DNA of 64,000 nucleotides from Austropuccinia psidii (lineage: Eukaryota; Basidiomycota; Pucciniomycetes; Pucciniales; Sphaerophragmiaceae). The stretch's first letter is position 1; each line of letters opens with the position of its first letter. The notes beneath the pieces were generated by a model that was not told where the DNA came from, searched no databases, and saw only the letters and a list, made by a program, of their open reading frames with translations. Position numbers and translations under genes: made by a program. This document shows positions 22,094-32,307 of the stretch, piece by piece. Location: positions 28,704,612 through 28,768,611 of the forward strand of contig JALGQZ010000011.1 of assembly GCA_023105745.1 (NCBI GenBank). Direction: 5' to 3'.

Positions 22094-25000
22094 TTATTCT
22101 TTAGGTTTTCTTTCATGTCTAAACCTCCTCAGTAGTTTATCAGCATTTGTTATATCTTTCTCAAGTAGCCATTCATCTTCTTGAGTTGGATTTCTATACC
22201 TTACAAGGTATTCGCTTTCTTTTTTGTTCCTTGTCCTTCTTTCTTTAAGGACTTTTACAATTCTTTTTTCTTCTCCTTCTTCCAAAGGGGGAATTTCAAG
22301 TGGGGGTTTATTTCTTAGTGGAAATAATTCCTTGTCACTTGAGCTGTAAGGTTTTATAAGACTTACAGGGAAAGTTGGGTGTTTATTCATTAAATCACCT
22401 GTAAGTTCCAATTGTACAGCATTGGGTCCATGAAGTGCTTTTACCATAAATGGTCCTGCAAAGGAATCTTTCAATTTCTTTGGTCCTTTTATGTTATCAA
22501 AGTTAAGAGTTGATACTAATACCAAATCTCCTATTTTTAATTCAGGTGGTTTATGACTTTTGTCCCATCTTTCTTTTGCATATTTGAAAGAGTCTTGCAT
22601 GCATCTGTTTGCATGGTGTCTTGCTTTGTCAAGCATTATCTTAAAACTGCTTGCTGTTGGATGTATGTCCACGAAGTCCTTTTTGAGGGTATCATAAGGA
22701 AGTCTTGGATTCCAACCTTTCTCTAGCATTGCTGGTGTTTTGCCAGTAGAAGAATGGATTGATGTCTTATATGCCAGTTCAAGTGCTGGTATTAGTGTAC
22801 ACCAATCATGGGTAAAACCATCAGAATATTTGAATTCTAGCCCATAAGCACAGAATCTTCTGATCATATCCTCTAGGGTCTGTATCATTCTTTCTGCTAA
22901 ACCATCAGTTTGAGGATGATAAGCTGTTGAGAATGATAACTTTGTCCCAAACAAGTTATGGAGATTTGTCCATAATGCTGAAGTGAACTTTGGGTCTCTG
23001 TCACTTATAATATTTTGGAATAAGCCTGTGTGGCTAATGACTTTATTCCATATCATTATGGCTGTATCCATAGCTGTGTCATCTTCATGACATGGTAAGA
23101 ACATGGGAGTTTTACTGTACCTGTCAACTAACACTAGACATGCATTATAGCTCCTGTCTCCTCCTGGAGGTAGTGCTGTTACCCAATCCATATGAACTAT
23201 TTCCCATGGGGATTTTGGTTCTTGGATTTGGATCATCATTCCAAATTTCTTTCCTGTGGCTCTGTTGGCTTTTTGACATCTGTCACAGGTTTGGCAGTAC
23301 TCTGCAACATCTTTTTTCCAATTTGGCCACCAAGAGCAGGTTTTCACCCTCTCTAGTGTCCTATCTTCTGAGAGATGTCCAGATGCAACACTATCATGAC
23401 ACTCATGTAAAATAGTGTTTATTAGTGTTCTATCTGTTAAGGCCATAACACATGTGTGTTTTGTTCTATGGTAAAGGATTCCATCAAGGAGGTGGAATCT
23501 TCCTTCATCATATGCCTTTTTCCATATTTCATCTAGTTTTGATGAAAGTGATGGATCTTTGCAGTCTTTCATTAGAAGTTGGCTTAAGATATGGCAATTT
23601 TTGTCTGTCTTATAGCTTTCTTTAACTTGGTTAAAGAATTCTGTGCCAATGTCTGTAACACATATTCCTTCTATATGGTGTTCTTCTTGTGGTACCCATG
23701 CTGGATTGTCAGGGGTATTTGCTAGAGCCCATCTGCTGAGACCATCTGCATTTTTATGAATATTTCCAGATTTATGAACAATAGTCATATTTCCTCTATA
23801 TTCTTGGATAGCAATTTGCCATCTCAGCATATGTCTATTTGGAGTCTTCATATTTAATAGTGATTTCACAGCATTACAGTCTGTGATTACATCAAATACT
23901 GTGCCATCCAAATAATAATGCAGTTTTTCTAAAGCCCACACTAGGCATAAGCATTCCATTTGGCTTGCTCCATACCTTGCTTCTGTTGGCTTTATTTGCC
24001 TTGAAATGAAACAAATTGGTCCTTCCACTGGTTTATCATTGATAATTTGTGTTTGGTGAAGTGCAGCACCTAGTCCCTCTCCACAAGCATCAATGTACAG
24101 TTTGAAGGGTAGTTTCCAATCTGGCATTAGAAGAAATGGGGCATTTGTTAGTGAATTTTTCAATTCTTCATATTCCTTGACCCTTTCTTCAGTCATTTCA
24201 TAAACTGTTTGTTGGTCACATAATTTATATAAGGATTTGGCAATTTTTGCAAAGTCCTTTATATGCTGTCTATAGTAACCAGCAAATCCTAGAAATGATT
24301 GAATTTCTTTTTTGGTTTGAGGCATTGGTTTAAGTAGTACTGCTGCTACTTTATTTTTGTCTATGCCTAGACTAAGGCCAGATACAACATGTCCTAGTGC
24401 TTTTAATTCACTATATGCAAAATGACATTTTTTCAAGGAAATTTTCATATTCACTTGGACTATTTTTTGTAGTACCCTTTCTAGTCTTGTAAGGTGATTT
24501 TCCCAAGTTTCTGAGCAAACTATAATATCATCAATATAGATAATTAACCATCCATCTGATAATTCTTCAGGGAATATGGTATTCATAATTCTTTGATAAT
24601 GGGAAGGTGCATTTTTTATCCCAAATCGCATTCTTAAGTATTCAAAAATTCCACAATGGACTATTATTCTTAGTAGTTTCTTGGCATTGTCTGTTAAGAC
24701 ATTTTGATGAAAACCCTTAAGAGCATCCATAGCTGTGATGAACTTAGCTTGTGACAATTGGGTCAATGTCTCATGGATTCTAGGTATTGGATATCTGTCT
24801 GGAATGGTATAGGTATTCAGAGCTCTGAAGTCTCCTACCATCCTTGATTTTCCATTATTCCAAGTTATAATGACAGGTGTAGTAACTTCTACTTGTTCAT
24901 TATGTCCAACCTTTCTTAACACTCCAAGGTCCATTAATTCTTTGATGTGCACCTCTAAGGCTTCTCTAGCTCTTGGACTGGCTGGATAAGCAGGTCTTCT

Positions 25001-25507
25001 TAATAAAGGTGGGTAAGGCTTTTCTACATTAAGAATTATATCCACTTCATGTCCAATTATGGCACCTAGTGGCTCTTTGTCAGTTGCAAAGGCATTTTTA
25101 TACTTAAATAAGAGGTCAATCAATTTTTCTTTCATTTTTTCTGTTAATTCTTGATTGAATTCTGCCTCTTTAAGTTGTTCAGATATAAAAAGTTCCTTTT
25201 CTGGAATTTTTTCTTCCTTCTTAATAGCTGTGATTTGTTTTTTGTTATTTAAGAAGCCAAACTTTTGTCTTTTGTTATCTCCTATGGTAAAATATCTATC
25301 TTTTTGGTTGGAGATATCTATACCATAGATTGATAAGTAGTCATTCCCAAGTATGAGGTAATTACTAGTACAGTTGTCCATTACTACAAACTCTACTTTA
25401 ATTCTGACACATTGTGAGGGATGAGGAAAAATTAGTGTTAAATCAATTATTCCAAGGGGCTTCATGCTCTCACTTGCACTACTAAATTTGACACCTTGTA
25501 TTGGCAT
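22094..25507 (-). CDS. Ret-B Pol: protease end, RT, RNase H, integrase, chromodomain
   Basis: Open over 1137 codons. In order: the C-terminal half of the protease; reverse transcriptase with YIDD at residues 324-327; RNase H ([15 protein letters not shown]); integrase with an HHCC zinc module (HECH...CQTCDRC) and the catalytic triad D774 (HMDW), D836 (ISDRD), E872 (LAERM), exactly 35 residues between the last two; a GPF-type region (FAGPFMV); and a C-terminal chromodomain-like segment ([15 protein letters not shown]). The start given is merely the first ATG after a nonsense codon (TAG 25520-25522, where Ret-C has Trp). In the active element this is the middle of one Gag-Pol polyprotein. All catalytic residues of RT and integrase appear intact. 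Confidence 0.93.
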   Translation of the reverse strand: MPIQGVKFSSASESMKPLGIIDLTLIFPHPSQCVRIKVEFVVMDNCTSNYLILGNDYLSIYGIDISNQKDRYFTIGDNKRQKFGFLNNKKQITAIKKEEKIPEKELFISEQLKEAEFNQELTEKMKEKLIDLLFKYKNAFATDKEPLGAIIGHEVDIILNVEKPYPPLLRRPAYPASPRAREALEVHIKELMDLGVLRKVGHNEQVEVTTPVIITWNNGKSRMVGDFRALNTYTIPDRYPIPRIHETLTQLSQAKFITAMDALKGFHQNVLTDNAKKLLRIIVHCGIFEYLRMRFGIKNAPSHYQRIMNTIFPEELSDGWLIIYIDDIIVCSETWENHLTRLERVLQKIVQVNMKISLKKCHFAYSELKALGHVVSGLSLGIDKNKVAAVLLKPMPQTKKEIQSFLGFAGYYRQHIKDFAKIAKSLYKLCDQQTVYEMTEERVKEYEELKNSLTNAPFLLMPDWKLPFKLYIDACGEGLGAALHQTQIINDKPVEGPICFISRQIKPTEARYGASQMECLCLVWALEKLHYYLDGTVFDVITDCNAVKSLLNMKTPNRHMLRWQIAIQEYRGNMTIVHKSGNIHKNADGLSRWALANTPDNPAWVPQEEHHIEGICVTDIGTEFFNQVKESYKTDKNCHILSQLLMKDCKDPSLSSKLDEIWKKAYDEGRFHLLDGILYHRTKHTCVMALTDRTLINTILHECHDSVASGHLSEDRTLERVKTCSWWPNWKKDVAEYCQTCDRCQKANRATGKKFGMMIQIQEPKSPWEIVHMDWVTALPPGGDRSYNACLVLVDRYSKTPMFLPCHEDDTAMDTAIMIWNKVISHTGLFQNIISDRDPKFTSALWTNLHNLFGTKLSFSTAYHPQTDGLAERMIQTLEDMIRRFCAYGLEFKYSDGFTHDWCTLIPALELAYKTSIHSSTGKTPAMLEKGWNPRLPYDTLKKDFVDIHPTASSFKIMLDKARHHANRCMQDSFKYAKERWDKSHKPPELKIGDLVLVSTLNFDNIKGPKKLKDSFAGPFMVKALHGPNAVQLELTGDLMNKHPTFPVSLIKPYSSSDKELFPLRNKPPLEIPPLEEGEEKRIVKVLKERRTRNKKESEYLVRYRNPTQEDEWLLEKDITNADKLLRRFRHERKPKE

Positions 25508-25519
25508 AAGTTTTTCTTG

Positions 25520-26443
25520 CTAGTTTTGGACAATGGTTTTTAAATAACTTTTGCCAACACAAGTGCAATATGCTCCTGTATCCAAGTTAGCTTTTCCTTC
25601 TTGGTTATCAACCATAACAATACTTATACTTGATTTTCCAGCTGTATATCCCATTCCTCTTGCAGGTTTGGTTCTATACATTTTGGCATCTTGTATGTTT
25701 GTCAGGTTTGTGTCAGATGTTCCAACTTGTGTTAAGTTTGAATTAACATCCAGTACTTCATAAATTATATCAATATTATTAATTTGTGCATTAATTATAT
25801 TGATTTCATCACTTTCAGAGCTTTCTGACTCTTCTGTCTCTTTTTCAGAGTCAGATTCCTCTTCTTTGTCATTGTGGCTTTCTGTTTCCACAATTTCATT
25901 AATCTTTGCTTTTTTAAGGCAATTATTGGCTAAGTGTCCAATACCTCCACATTTATGGAATTTTCTTTGCTCATTATTGTTGGATGTATTGGGCTTAAAG
26001 GATTCTTTTGATTTATCTTTTTTGATAAATGGTTTATTTGGGCTTCTAATGTCCAATTTTTTCCAAGTCCTGCCAATTTTTGTTCTTGTCACTATATCTT
26101 CTAGTGCATTTATATACTCTTCTGTGGAGCATGGTTCTATACACCTGCTTCTTAGGGCATGTTCTAGTTCCCCTCCACATTTTTTAAGTATTTTCATGTG
26201 CACCATCTTTTGTGACATTTCTGGGTACAGTGCATTAAGCCTTTCAACTTGTTTCAAGAACCAAGTTAAAGGTTTGTCTTTCTCTGGGTCAAAGAAAGAG
26301 TTTTCAAATGCATTTTCTATCTTATACCTCCAGGCATCATTTTCCCACTTGGTTATTATTTCTTGTTTCCACCAAGACCAGGTATTTTTACCATTTGCTT
26401 GTCTTATGCCATAATACCATTTTTTTGCAGATTTCTCAAACAA
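25520..26443 (-). pseudogene. Ret-B Gag C-terminus and protease start
   Basis: Same frame as the Pol above and the Gag segment below, cut off by TGA 26444-26446 (Cys in Ret-C) and TAG 25520-25522. It contains the end of the capsid-like Gag domain (WWKQEIITKWENDAWRYK, RCIEPCSTEEYINALEDI), a zinc knuckle that has lost its first Cys (FHKCGGIGHLANNC, where Ret-C has CHKC), an acidic Ser/Glu linker and the protease active site LDTGAYC. No stop lies between Gag and protease, so the family makes one Gag-Pol polyprotein. Confidence 0.9.
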
Positions 26444-27502
26444 TCAATGTAATCTTGCAGTGATTAATTCATCTGGTATGGCATAGTCTTCTTGTAACAT
26501 GTCAATTGTTTTAATAAATGACATGTGGTCATATTCACCTTCTCCTGTGAATGTTGGCCATTCTTTCAATTGAGGTGCTTCCTTCATTAAGACTTGGTTA
26601 TTATCTTGGTGACTCAAGTCTGTTATGAAAGGATTTGACAATTCCTCTTTTGTTTTAACAGGGCTTCTTATATGAGAAAATGGTGTTGATAACTTTGGCA
26701 TATTTAAATTAGCCTCATTAATTTTATCCATTTTTTCAGTGATAAGCCTCATTTCACTCTGAATATCATCTTTCAGATGCATTCTTGCTTCATCACTTTT
26801 TTCCACATGGTCCAAAAGTAATTTTTGGTGTGATGACGTCTTTTCTTCAAATTTTTCTACAGAAATACTTAATTTATTTAATTTTTCTGTAAGATTGTCA
26901 ATACTCACATCATAATTGATTGTAAAAGTCTTGTCTTTGATATCTTTTATGTATTTATACAATTCTTGTTGTCCTTGTATTAATTTTTGAGTATTTTCAA
27001 TTAAATTCTTTGGTTTATTATTTTCAACAATAAACTTAATGTTGTAAATTTCTTTCTTGTTTTGCACAACAATTTTTGTTAAAGAAGATAAATTGTTATT
27101 TATTTCTTGTAGTGATAATAAACTATCTTTAATTTCTTTTAGAGGTAATATACTATTTTTAATTTCTGTTAAAGTATTTACAACATCTTTGGACAAGGTT
27201 ATTTCTTTGGGAAATGAGGTTGTCTCATTCTTTGCTCTTCCTTGTCCTTGAATTCCATCAAGGTTCTGGCCATGTTGAAAACATTGTCCATGGCATCCTT
27301 TTGGATTCTTGGGATTCTGTAGCTTGGGGAATATGGTTTCCTCCAATGCTTTTTCTTGTTCTTCTTCCCTTCTTGGGGAAGTGGTTTGGCTTGGGGCTTG
27401 CTGGTGGAAGCTACTGGGGCTTCTTCCTTGGTTGCCTCCCTCTTTTTGGCATGGTAGTCCTTGATTTTTTTGATTCGAGGTTTGGATGACAGTGGATTCC
27501 AT
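26444..27502 (-). pseudogene. Ret-B Gag, N-terminal and central part
   Basis: Gag-Pol frame upstream of the TGA at 26444-26446. The first 100 or so codons overlap ORF1 (27199-27891), which is read in the other frame. The rest is a long Lys/Glu/Asn-rich helical stretch (about 27100-26700), likely coiled coil, then the start of the capsid-like domain (EWPTFTGEGEYDHMSFIKT). The frame has no obligatory start of its own: ribosomes could enter by a -1 shift from ORF1. Confidence 0.8.
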
Positions 27503-27891
27503 CCATTAGAGTATTTCACTATCTCCTCCTCTTTGAGGAATTTTTCAGGATGTTCCAGGAGTTCATCACTCCTTGGCGTATTTGAGGCAACATTTCCCAA
27601 TCTTTGTCCTTGTACACTGTGCAATACTGCTTGTACTGGCTCATGTAGATGTCTATTTGAGCCCTCCGAATGTGATTTGTACTTGTTTGAGTTACTCATA
27701 CTTAGTTCCAATTCAGGCTCAGATATCATGGGCATTTCTGGGACTTGCCTTTGGGATAAGGCACTTCCTTGTGTGGATTCTGTTCCACTGGGGATATTGC
27801 CCTTTTTTTTCCCTTTTGAGGGATCAGTTCTACCTCTGAGTCCAGCTCCATCTGATTGGATGGAGTATTGGGAACCTCTTCTGGTAGTCAT
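27199..27891 (-). CDS. Ret-B ORF1, overlaps Gag-Pol in the -1 frame
   Basis: 230 codons from ATG at 27891 to TAA 27199-27201, the first ORF of the element. No known domain. The N-terminus is Ser/Arg-rich, the middle is basic and Lys-rich (KKNKKKHWRKPY), and the C-terminus has SYRIPRI, VFNMARTLMEF and FPKK before the stop. The same protein, including VFNMARTLMEF and FPRK at the stop, is found in Ret-C (32501-33085), so it is a real coding frame. It overlaps the Gag-Pol frame by 304 nt. A heptamer C CCA AAG in frame (27205-27211), one codon before the stop, fits a -1 slippery site. It may be the N-terminal part of a Gag precursor or a separate accessory protein. Confidence 0.8.
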   Translation of the reverse strand: MTTRRGSQYSIQSDGAGLRGRTDPSKGKKKGNIPSGTESTQGSALSQRQVPEMPMISEPELELSMSNSNKYKSHSEGSNRHLHEPVQAVLHSVQGQRLGNVASNTPRSDELLEHPEKFLKEEEIVKYSNGWNPLSSKPRIKKIKDYHAKKREATKEEAPVASTSKPQAKPLPQEGKKNKKKHWRKPYSPSYRIPRIQKDAMDNVFNMARTLMEFKDKEEQRMRQPHFPKK

Positions 27892-27967
27892 AGTTTAAGG
27901 AATAAGAAAAAATAAGAGTATTTGAGAATAAAATTCTTTTTATGGCAATTATAAAAGAGGTGCTCAC

Positions 27968-28117
27968 CTTCAGAGTCTTGAATGGTGGGTCCTGGAAAGT
28001 CTAATTTCTTAGCTTTCTTTCTTTTAGTGATAACTGGTGTCGGAGAAATTTGACAAGTTTCTTCCACCAATCTCTCAACAGTAGCTTGGTTGTCTTCTGT
28101 TGGGTTATCTTCAAACA
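27968..28117 (-). other. Candidate leader exon of Ret-B
   Basis: 150 nt, open in one frame, preceded on the minus strand by a pyrimidine tract with TTTTTTAG and followed by AAG/GTGAGC. It begins with TG and ends in phase 1, like the 144-nt segment 32113-32256 of Ret-C. Both lengths are multiples of three. A matching downstream acceptor (CAG before ATGGAG, exon resuming at 27851) would join it in frame to ORF1. Splicing is inferred from signals only. Confidence 0.5.
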
Positions 28118-28610
28118 CTAAAAAAGACAAATAAATATAAGTCTTTTTATAAGAAGTGTTATTTTTTTGGTAAGATATGGCAATTTTCCACGTAGAAATT
28201 GCTTTTATATCTTTAAAAAATTAAAATAAATAAAGAAATGAATAAAAATGAATAAAAATAAGTTTTTTTTTGGTTTTTAATATTTTTTAATATTTTTTTT
28301 TTTTATATTTTTATTTTTAAAGAATAAAATAAAAAATGAATATGATTCTTATAAAATTAAATTATAATAAAATTATTTTTAATTTATAAAATATCTCTTT
28401 TAATCACTAGAGTAACTCAAAGAAAGTTCTTGCAAGTCTAAGGATGTGAAAAACCACGTGTAAGACAGTACAATTGCTTTCCAAATGCCTCAATAGCTTT
28501 TAAAATCAATAAAATATAAAATTATTATATAATTTTATGATCATAAATATAATTTATTATTGGATAAACCCAAATAGAATCTTTTTAAAGGTCTTTTAAG
28601 TAAATATCAC

Positions 28611-28625
28611 GGCCAGGCCCCCAAA
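28611..28625 (-). promoter_or_regulatory. Primer binding site of Ret-B
   Basis: TTTGGGGGCCTGGCC directly after the 5' LTR end (TACA) on the minus strand. It is identical over 15 bases to Ret-C (31724-31738). From TGG onward it suits pairing with the CCA end of a tRNA. I could not identify which tRNA. Confidence 0.75.
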
Positions 28626-29801
28626 TGTAAGGTTTGACTATGAAAAAATAAGTAAAAATTACTAATTTATTACTTATTGTACTCTGAATGTCCTTATGAA
28701 TTGAATAAATAAGATTAAAAATATAATAATAATAAATATTTATTATTATTATGGCGTAAAATAATTATATTATTAAATAAATATAACAATATAATTTATA
28801 TTATGAAAATATAATATAATAAATAAATATATTAATATAAAATAATTAATATATTTAAAAAGCTCTTTATTATTGTTACCAACAAATAATAAAGGCGTAA
28901 AAAATTGCTTTTTATTAATAAAAAACAATTAATAACAATAATATTACTAATATTAAAGTTATGAATTAATATAAATACTATTTATATTAATTAAAGAATT
29001 ATTAAGAGAGTAATAATAGAGAAATTATTATAATAAGAGAAAATAACCTACTTTTAACACTTAATATAATAATTTTGAAATATTTTACGCCAAAAAATAT
29101 AAATACAACTTTTTCAAATTGTATTTACAATAAAAATAAAGAAAATTACAAATTATTCTGGATTTTTACGTGGAAATGAGTTTTAGAGAGATTTTTAACA
29201 AAAACAATTAAATAAATGATTTAATCACGTCAAAATAGATGATTATAGCAAGGTGGTCTTTGGTCTTGAATAATATAATACTTTTATATATAAAGAATAA
29301 AGAAATTACCTTTGATTTAATTGATTTAATGTTTTTGATGCGTCTGAGGGGAAAATAGAGTAAAAAGAGCTCTATTTATAGTAAATACCTCCCTCCTAGA
29401 GTCCAACAGGCTTCTAGTAGACGTGTAATGATCATATCCACTGGAATTGATCAATATTTTAAGGTTTGGAGATGATTACATCATTATCAAACCATATTAC
29501 ATCATTATTACACCATTATTTAGAGTTATCACTATAACTCCAAGGTTGATGACATCAGAGGCTTGGCAGAACCCCAAATTTCATGGATTTTATTAGTTTT
29601 AATCATAAACTAATAGTATTCACCAATTTTATGACTCTTAAGACTGTTAAACTTAAATTAAGGTTACATTGAGTGATCATAACTGCTCAAATTAAGCTCA
29701 AACTTTGATCCTCAATAACTTTTAAGATTTACACGCTACAGCAATTCAGAGAGTGAATCCTGATAGCCTGGCATAACCGTATTATGCTGCCAAGAGTTTT
29801 C
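28626..29801 (-). repeat. 5' LTR of Ret-B, 3'-proximal part (split by Ret-C)
   Basis: Matches 19971-21110 of the other LTR. It stops at CCAAGAGTTTTC (29801), where Ret-C begins, and continues at 40084. TTTTC (29797-29801) is the target duplication of Ret-C. Confidence 0.93.
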
Positions 29802-31723
29802 TGTGAGCCTTGAGGTATATTTTACATACCCAAATAGGCCACAATTATCTTAAAAAGAAATTTTGAATTATGCAAAACTCATAAGTCATGCATATATCCA
29901 AAATTCATCATTTTCAATTTCAGAAAAGATGAATAACTTTTTATTGAGTAAGTAAATCCATGGATTTAAGACCAGATTTGGATTCTACACAAAAATTCAC
30001 CTAGGGTAGCTCCATAGAGTGAATAAGCTCAATTTAAGTATTTGAGGTGGTAAAATGGAAAATACTTCAATACCACATCATTAATACCACATAAAAGATC
30101 CGTGAAAATTTTTGTTTTTCTTGATTTTTAGCCAAAATAATGGGAAAGTGAGAAATCCCATGTTACATATACACTAAGAATAGTGTTATGCATGTTTTGA
30201 GCACTTAATATCATGATATTCCTACATGGACTTTTGGTACACCCATAGTGGATATCTCACTTTAAGCTTAAATTACTATTTTGACGTAAAAAATAGGCAA
30301 GGGGGACAAAAGACATCAAAGAGAGCCAGGGTACCCAACTTCTGAGGCCTCAGAGGCGTGGATAGCTCCAAAGCATGGATCCATTGCTCATCTTGGCCCA
30401 ATTGGTAAACTAAAACTCTTTGGGAACTTGGTTACCAAGTTACAACTACTGTAAAACACCAGAAAATAGCAAATAACCTGCTATTTTGACGTGCCAAGGA
30501 GGTAATGAGCTACTTACACTCCTGTAACCATGTCAATTACTAATGACTTTCCATGGATAAACCCCAAAAGAGTAATTAAAACCCTTTTGGGACCCATATT
30601 CATTGATTTACCTCATAGCAACCAGCAAAACACTGCTATTTGCAATTCTACGTAGAAATGAGGTAAAAACTTCAAAAATTCATTAAAAATACAATTCTTA
30701 ATGAATCTTTCTGAAACCTTCAGGACTAAAGGAGAACTGTATTATCTATGGTACAACCAAAAAGAATTACAGTCTTACTAGTAAAATTAAAAGTTTTACG
30801 CACAGTCCATTTTTGGTTATTCTATGTGAAACACTGAATCTTCAAAAATTCACAGTAATTACAACCTGTGATTAAATTAGCAATAACATTGATAACTTTG
30901 AGAAATCAATGATTATTTTAGAATAAAAGAAGATTTACAAGTTTTACTCCTTTTATTCTTAACCATATTGGGGTTGGTAGTCACGTAAAAGCATCAATTA
31001 AGTAATTATGATAATCTTACGTGACAACTGATGATGCAATCAATAATCCAAAAAGGTTTATTCTTTTCTCACTCACTGGTTTTTCAGTTTGCTCCATGGC
31101 ACGCCTCTGTGAGCTGTTGTTGACTTAAAAGAGGCCTCCTCTTGCTGTTTTTTCCAATAATCATCTTATCAATTTATTAAATCATTATTACCAACAAGTA
31201 AGTATTAGTTACAGCTATTCTTAAGTGTTTTAAATCTTTCAGAATCAACCAGAAAGACGTGAAATCATAGAATCCAACTATATATTGTTGTAATACTGTT
31301 ATAAATCCTTTTGATCCCTTAAATCCACAATTCCACGTCAAATTTCTCTACTTTTATCTGTCAATAAGTTCTTTGGAGTATTAGTGAGTCATTCATCTTT
31401 AATTCTTAAAGTTTTTCTCTAGTAATAGTTTTCTTCAAGAATTATCTTTATAATTATTCTTGTAAAAGATAATTATATATTAAAATAATTTTATTATTTT
31501 AATAAAAGAAGTTTTTATTATTAAATTCTTCTTGTAATTGATTCTTGTAGACAATTACTGCTCACTGTTATAATCACTAGTAGTGTATAACACATGAAAG
31601 AAATAATTTTATAATTATTTAATTGTGGTTATAATAATTTTTTATTATTATATTTCATAAGAACAGACATAGTACTGTTGAGTAATAGTAATATTATCAT
31701 CAGTTTCATAGTCACATCTTACA
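29802..31723 (+). repeat. 5' LTR of Ret-C
   Basis: 1922 bp, TGTGAGCCTTGAGG...CATCTTACA. Shares its first ten and last six bases with the Ret-B LTR but differs inside, so the two elements are subfamilies of one lineage. Confidence 0.95.
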
Positions 31724-31738
31724 TTTGGGGGCCTGGCC
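31724..31738 (+). promoter_or_regulatory. Primer binding site of Ret-C
   Basis: TTTGGGGGCCTGGCC right after the LTR, identical to Ret-B. TGG at 31726 fits a tRNA CCA end. Confidence 0.75.
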
Positions 31739-32112
31739 TTGTTTTTTTGAACCTTGTACCCTTAATTAATATATTTTTGAGCTCTAAAATATATTAATTT
31801 AATTAATTTTTTTCTTTCAATTTGAAGTTAAAATATTTTTATTTTTGAGATTGTTTTAAAATCTTTTTCATTGAGGAATTTGGTTTAATTTTATATTGTT
31901 TTTACACGTGGCTTTTTCACATCCAAAAACTTATAAAATTATTCTTTGAGTTACTCTGAATTAATTTTCATTCAAAATCTTAAATTTTAATTTTTTTTCT
32001 TTAAAAAGAATAATTTTTTTAATATTAAAAAATATAAAACTTATAAAAAATCTTTAAAAATATTTTAAAAAAAGTATAAAAAATAATTTTTCTCTTTTAT
32101 AATTTTTTCTAG

Positions 32113-32256
32113 TGTCTTTAATCAAATACTGTGCAGCTGGCAACAGACTCAGTAAAAGATATATCACTAGTCCAGAATCTGAAGACAGTATTGAGGTGCA
32201 GATTGCTAAAAGAGGCACCTTATTCAACTCAGGAAAAGCTAAATTACCACCAAAAG
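32113..32256 (+). other. Candidate leader exon of Ret-C
   Basis: 144 nt bounded by TTTTTTCTAG and AAAG/GTGTGT, starting TG and ending in phase 1, with one open frame (SLIKYCAAGNRLSKRY...). Same layout as 27968-28117 of Ret-B, though the encoded residues differ almost completely. An acceptor CAG before ATGGATG (exon resuming at 32351) would keep it in frame with ORF1. If an upstream exon ended in A, the junction would create an AUG. Confidence 0.5.
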
Positions 32257-32307
32257 GTGTGTATTTTATCTTATATTTTCACCTTTTATCTTTAAATTGA
32301 CGTGAAA

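Noticed and set aside
25800..26414. 204-codon plus-strand frame over Ret-B gag
   Set aside because: Shadow of the minus-strand Gag. Leu/Ser/Cys-rich composition typical of the complement of a Lys/Glu-rich gene, no domain.
27461..27898. 145-codon plus-strand frame over Ret-B ORF1
   Set aside because: Complement of a frame that is conserved in Ret-C; this one is not conserved there.
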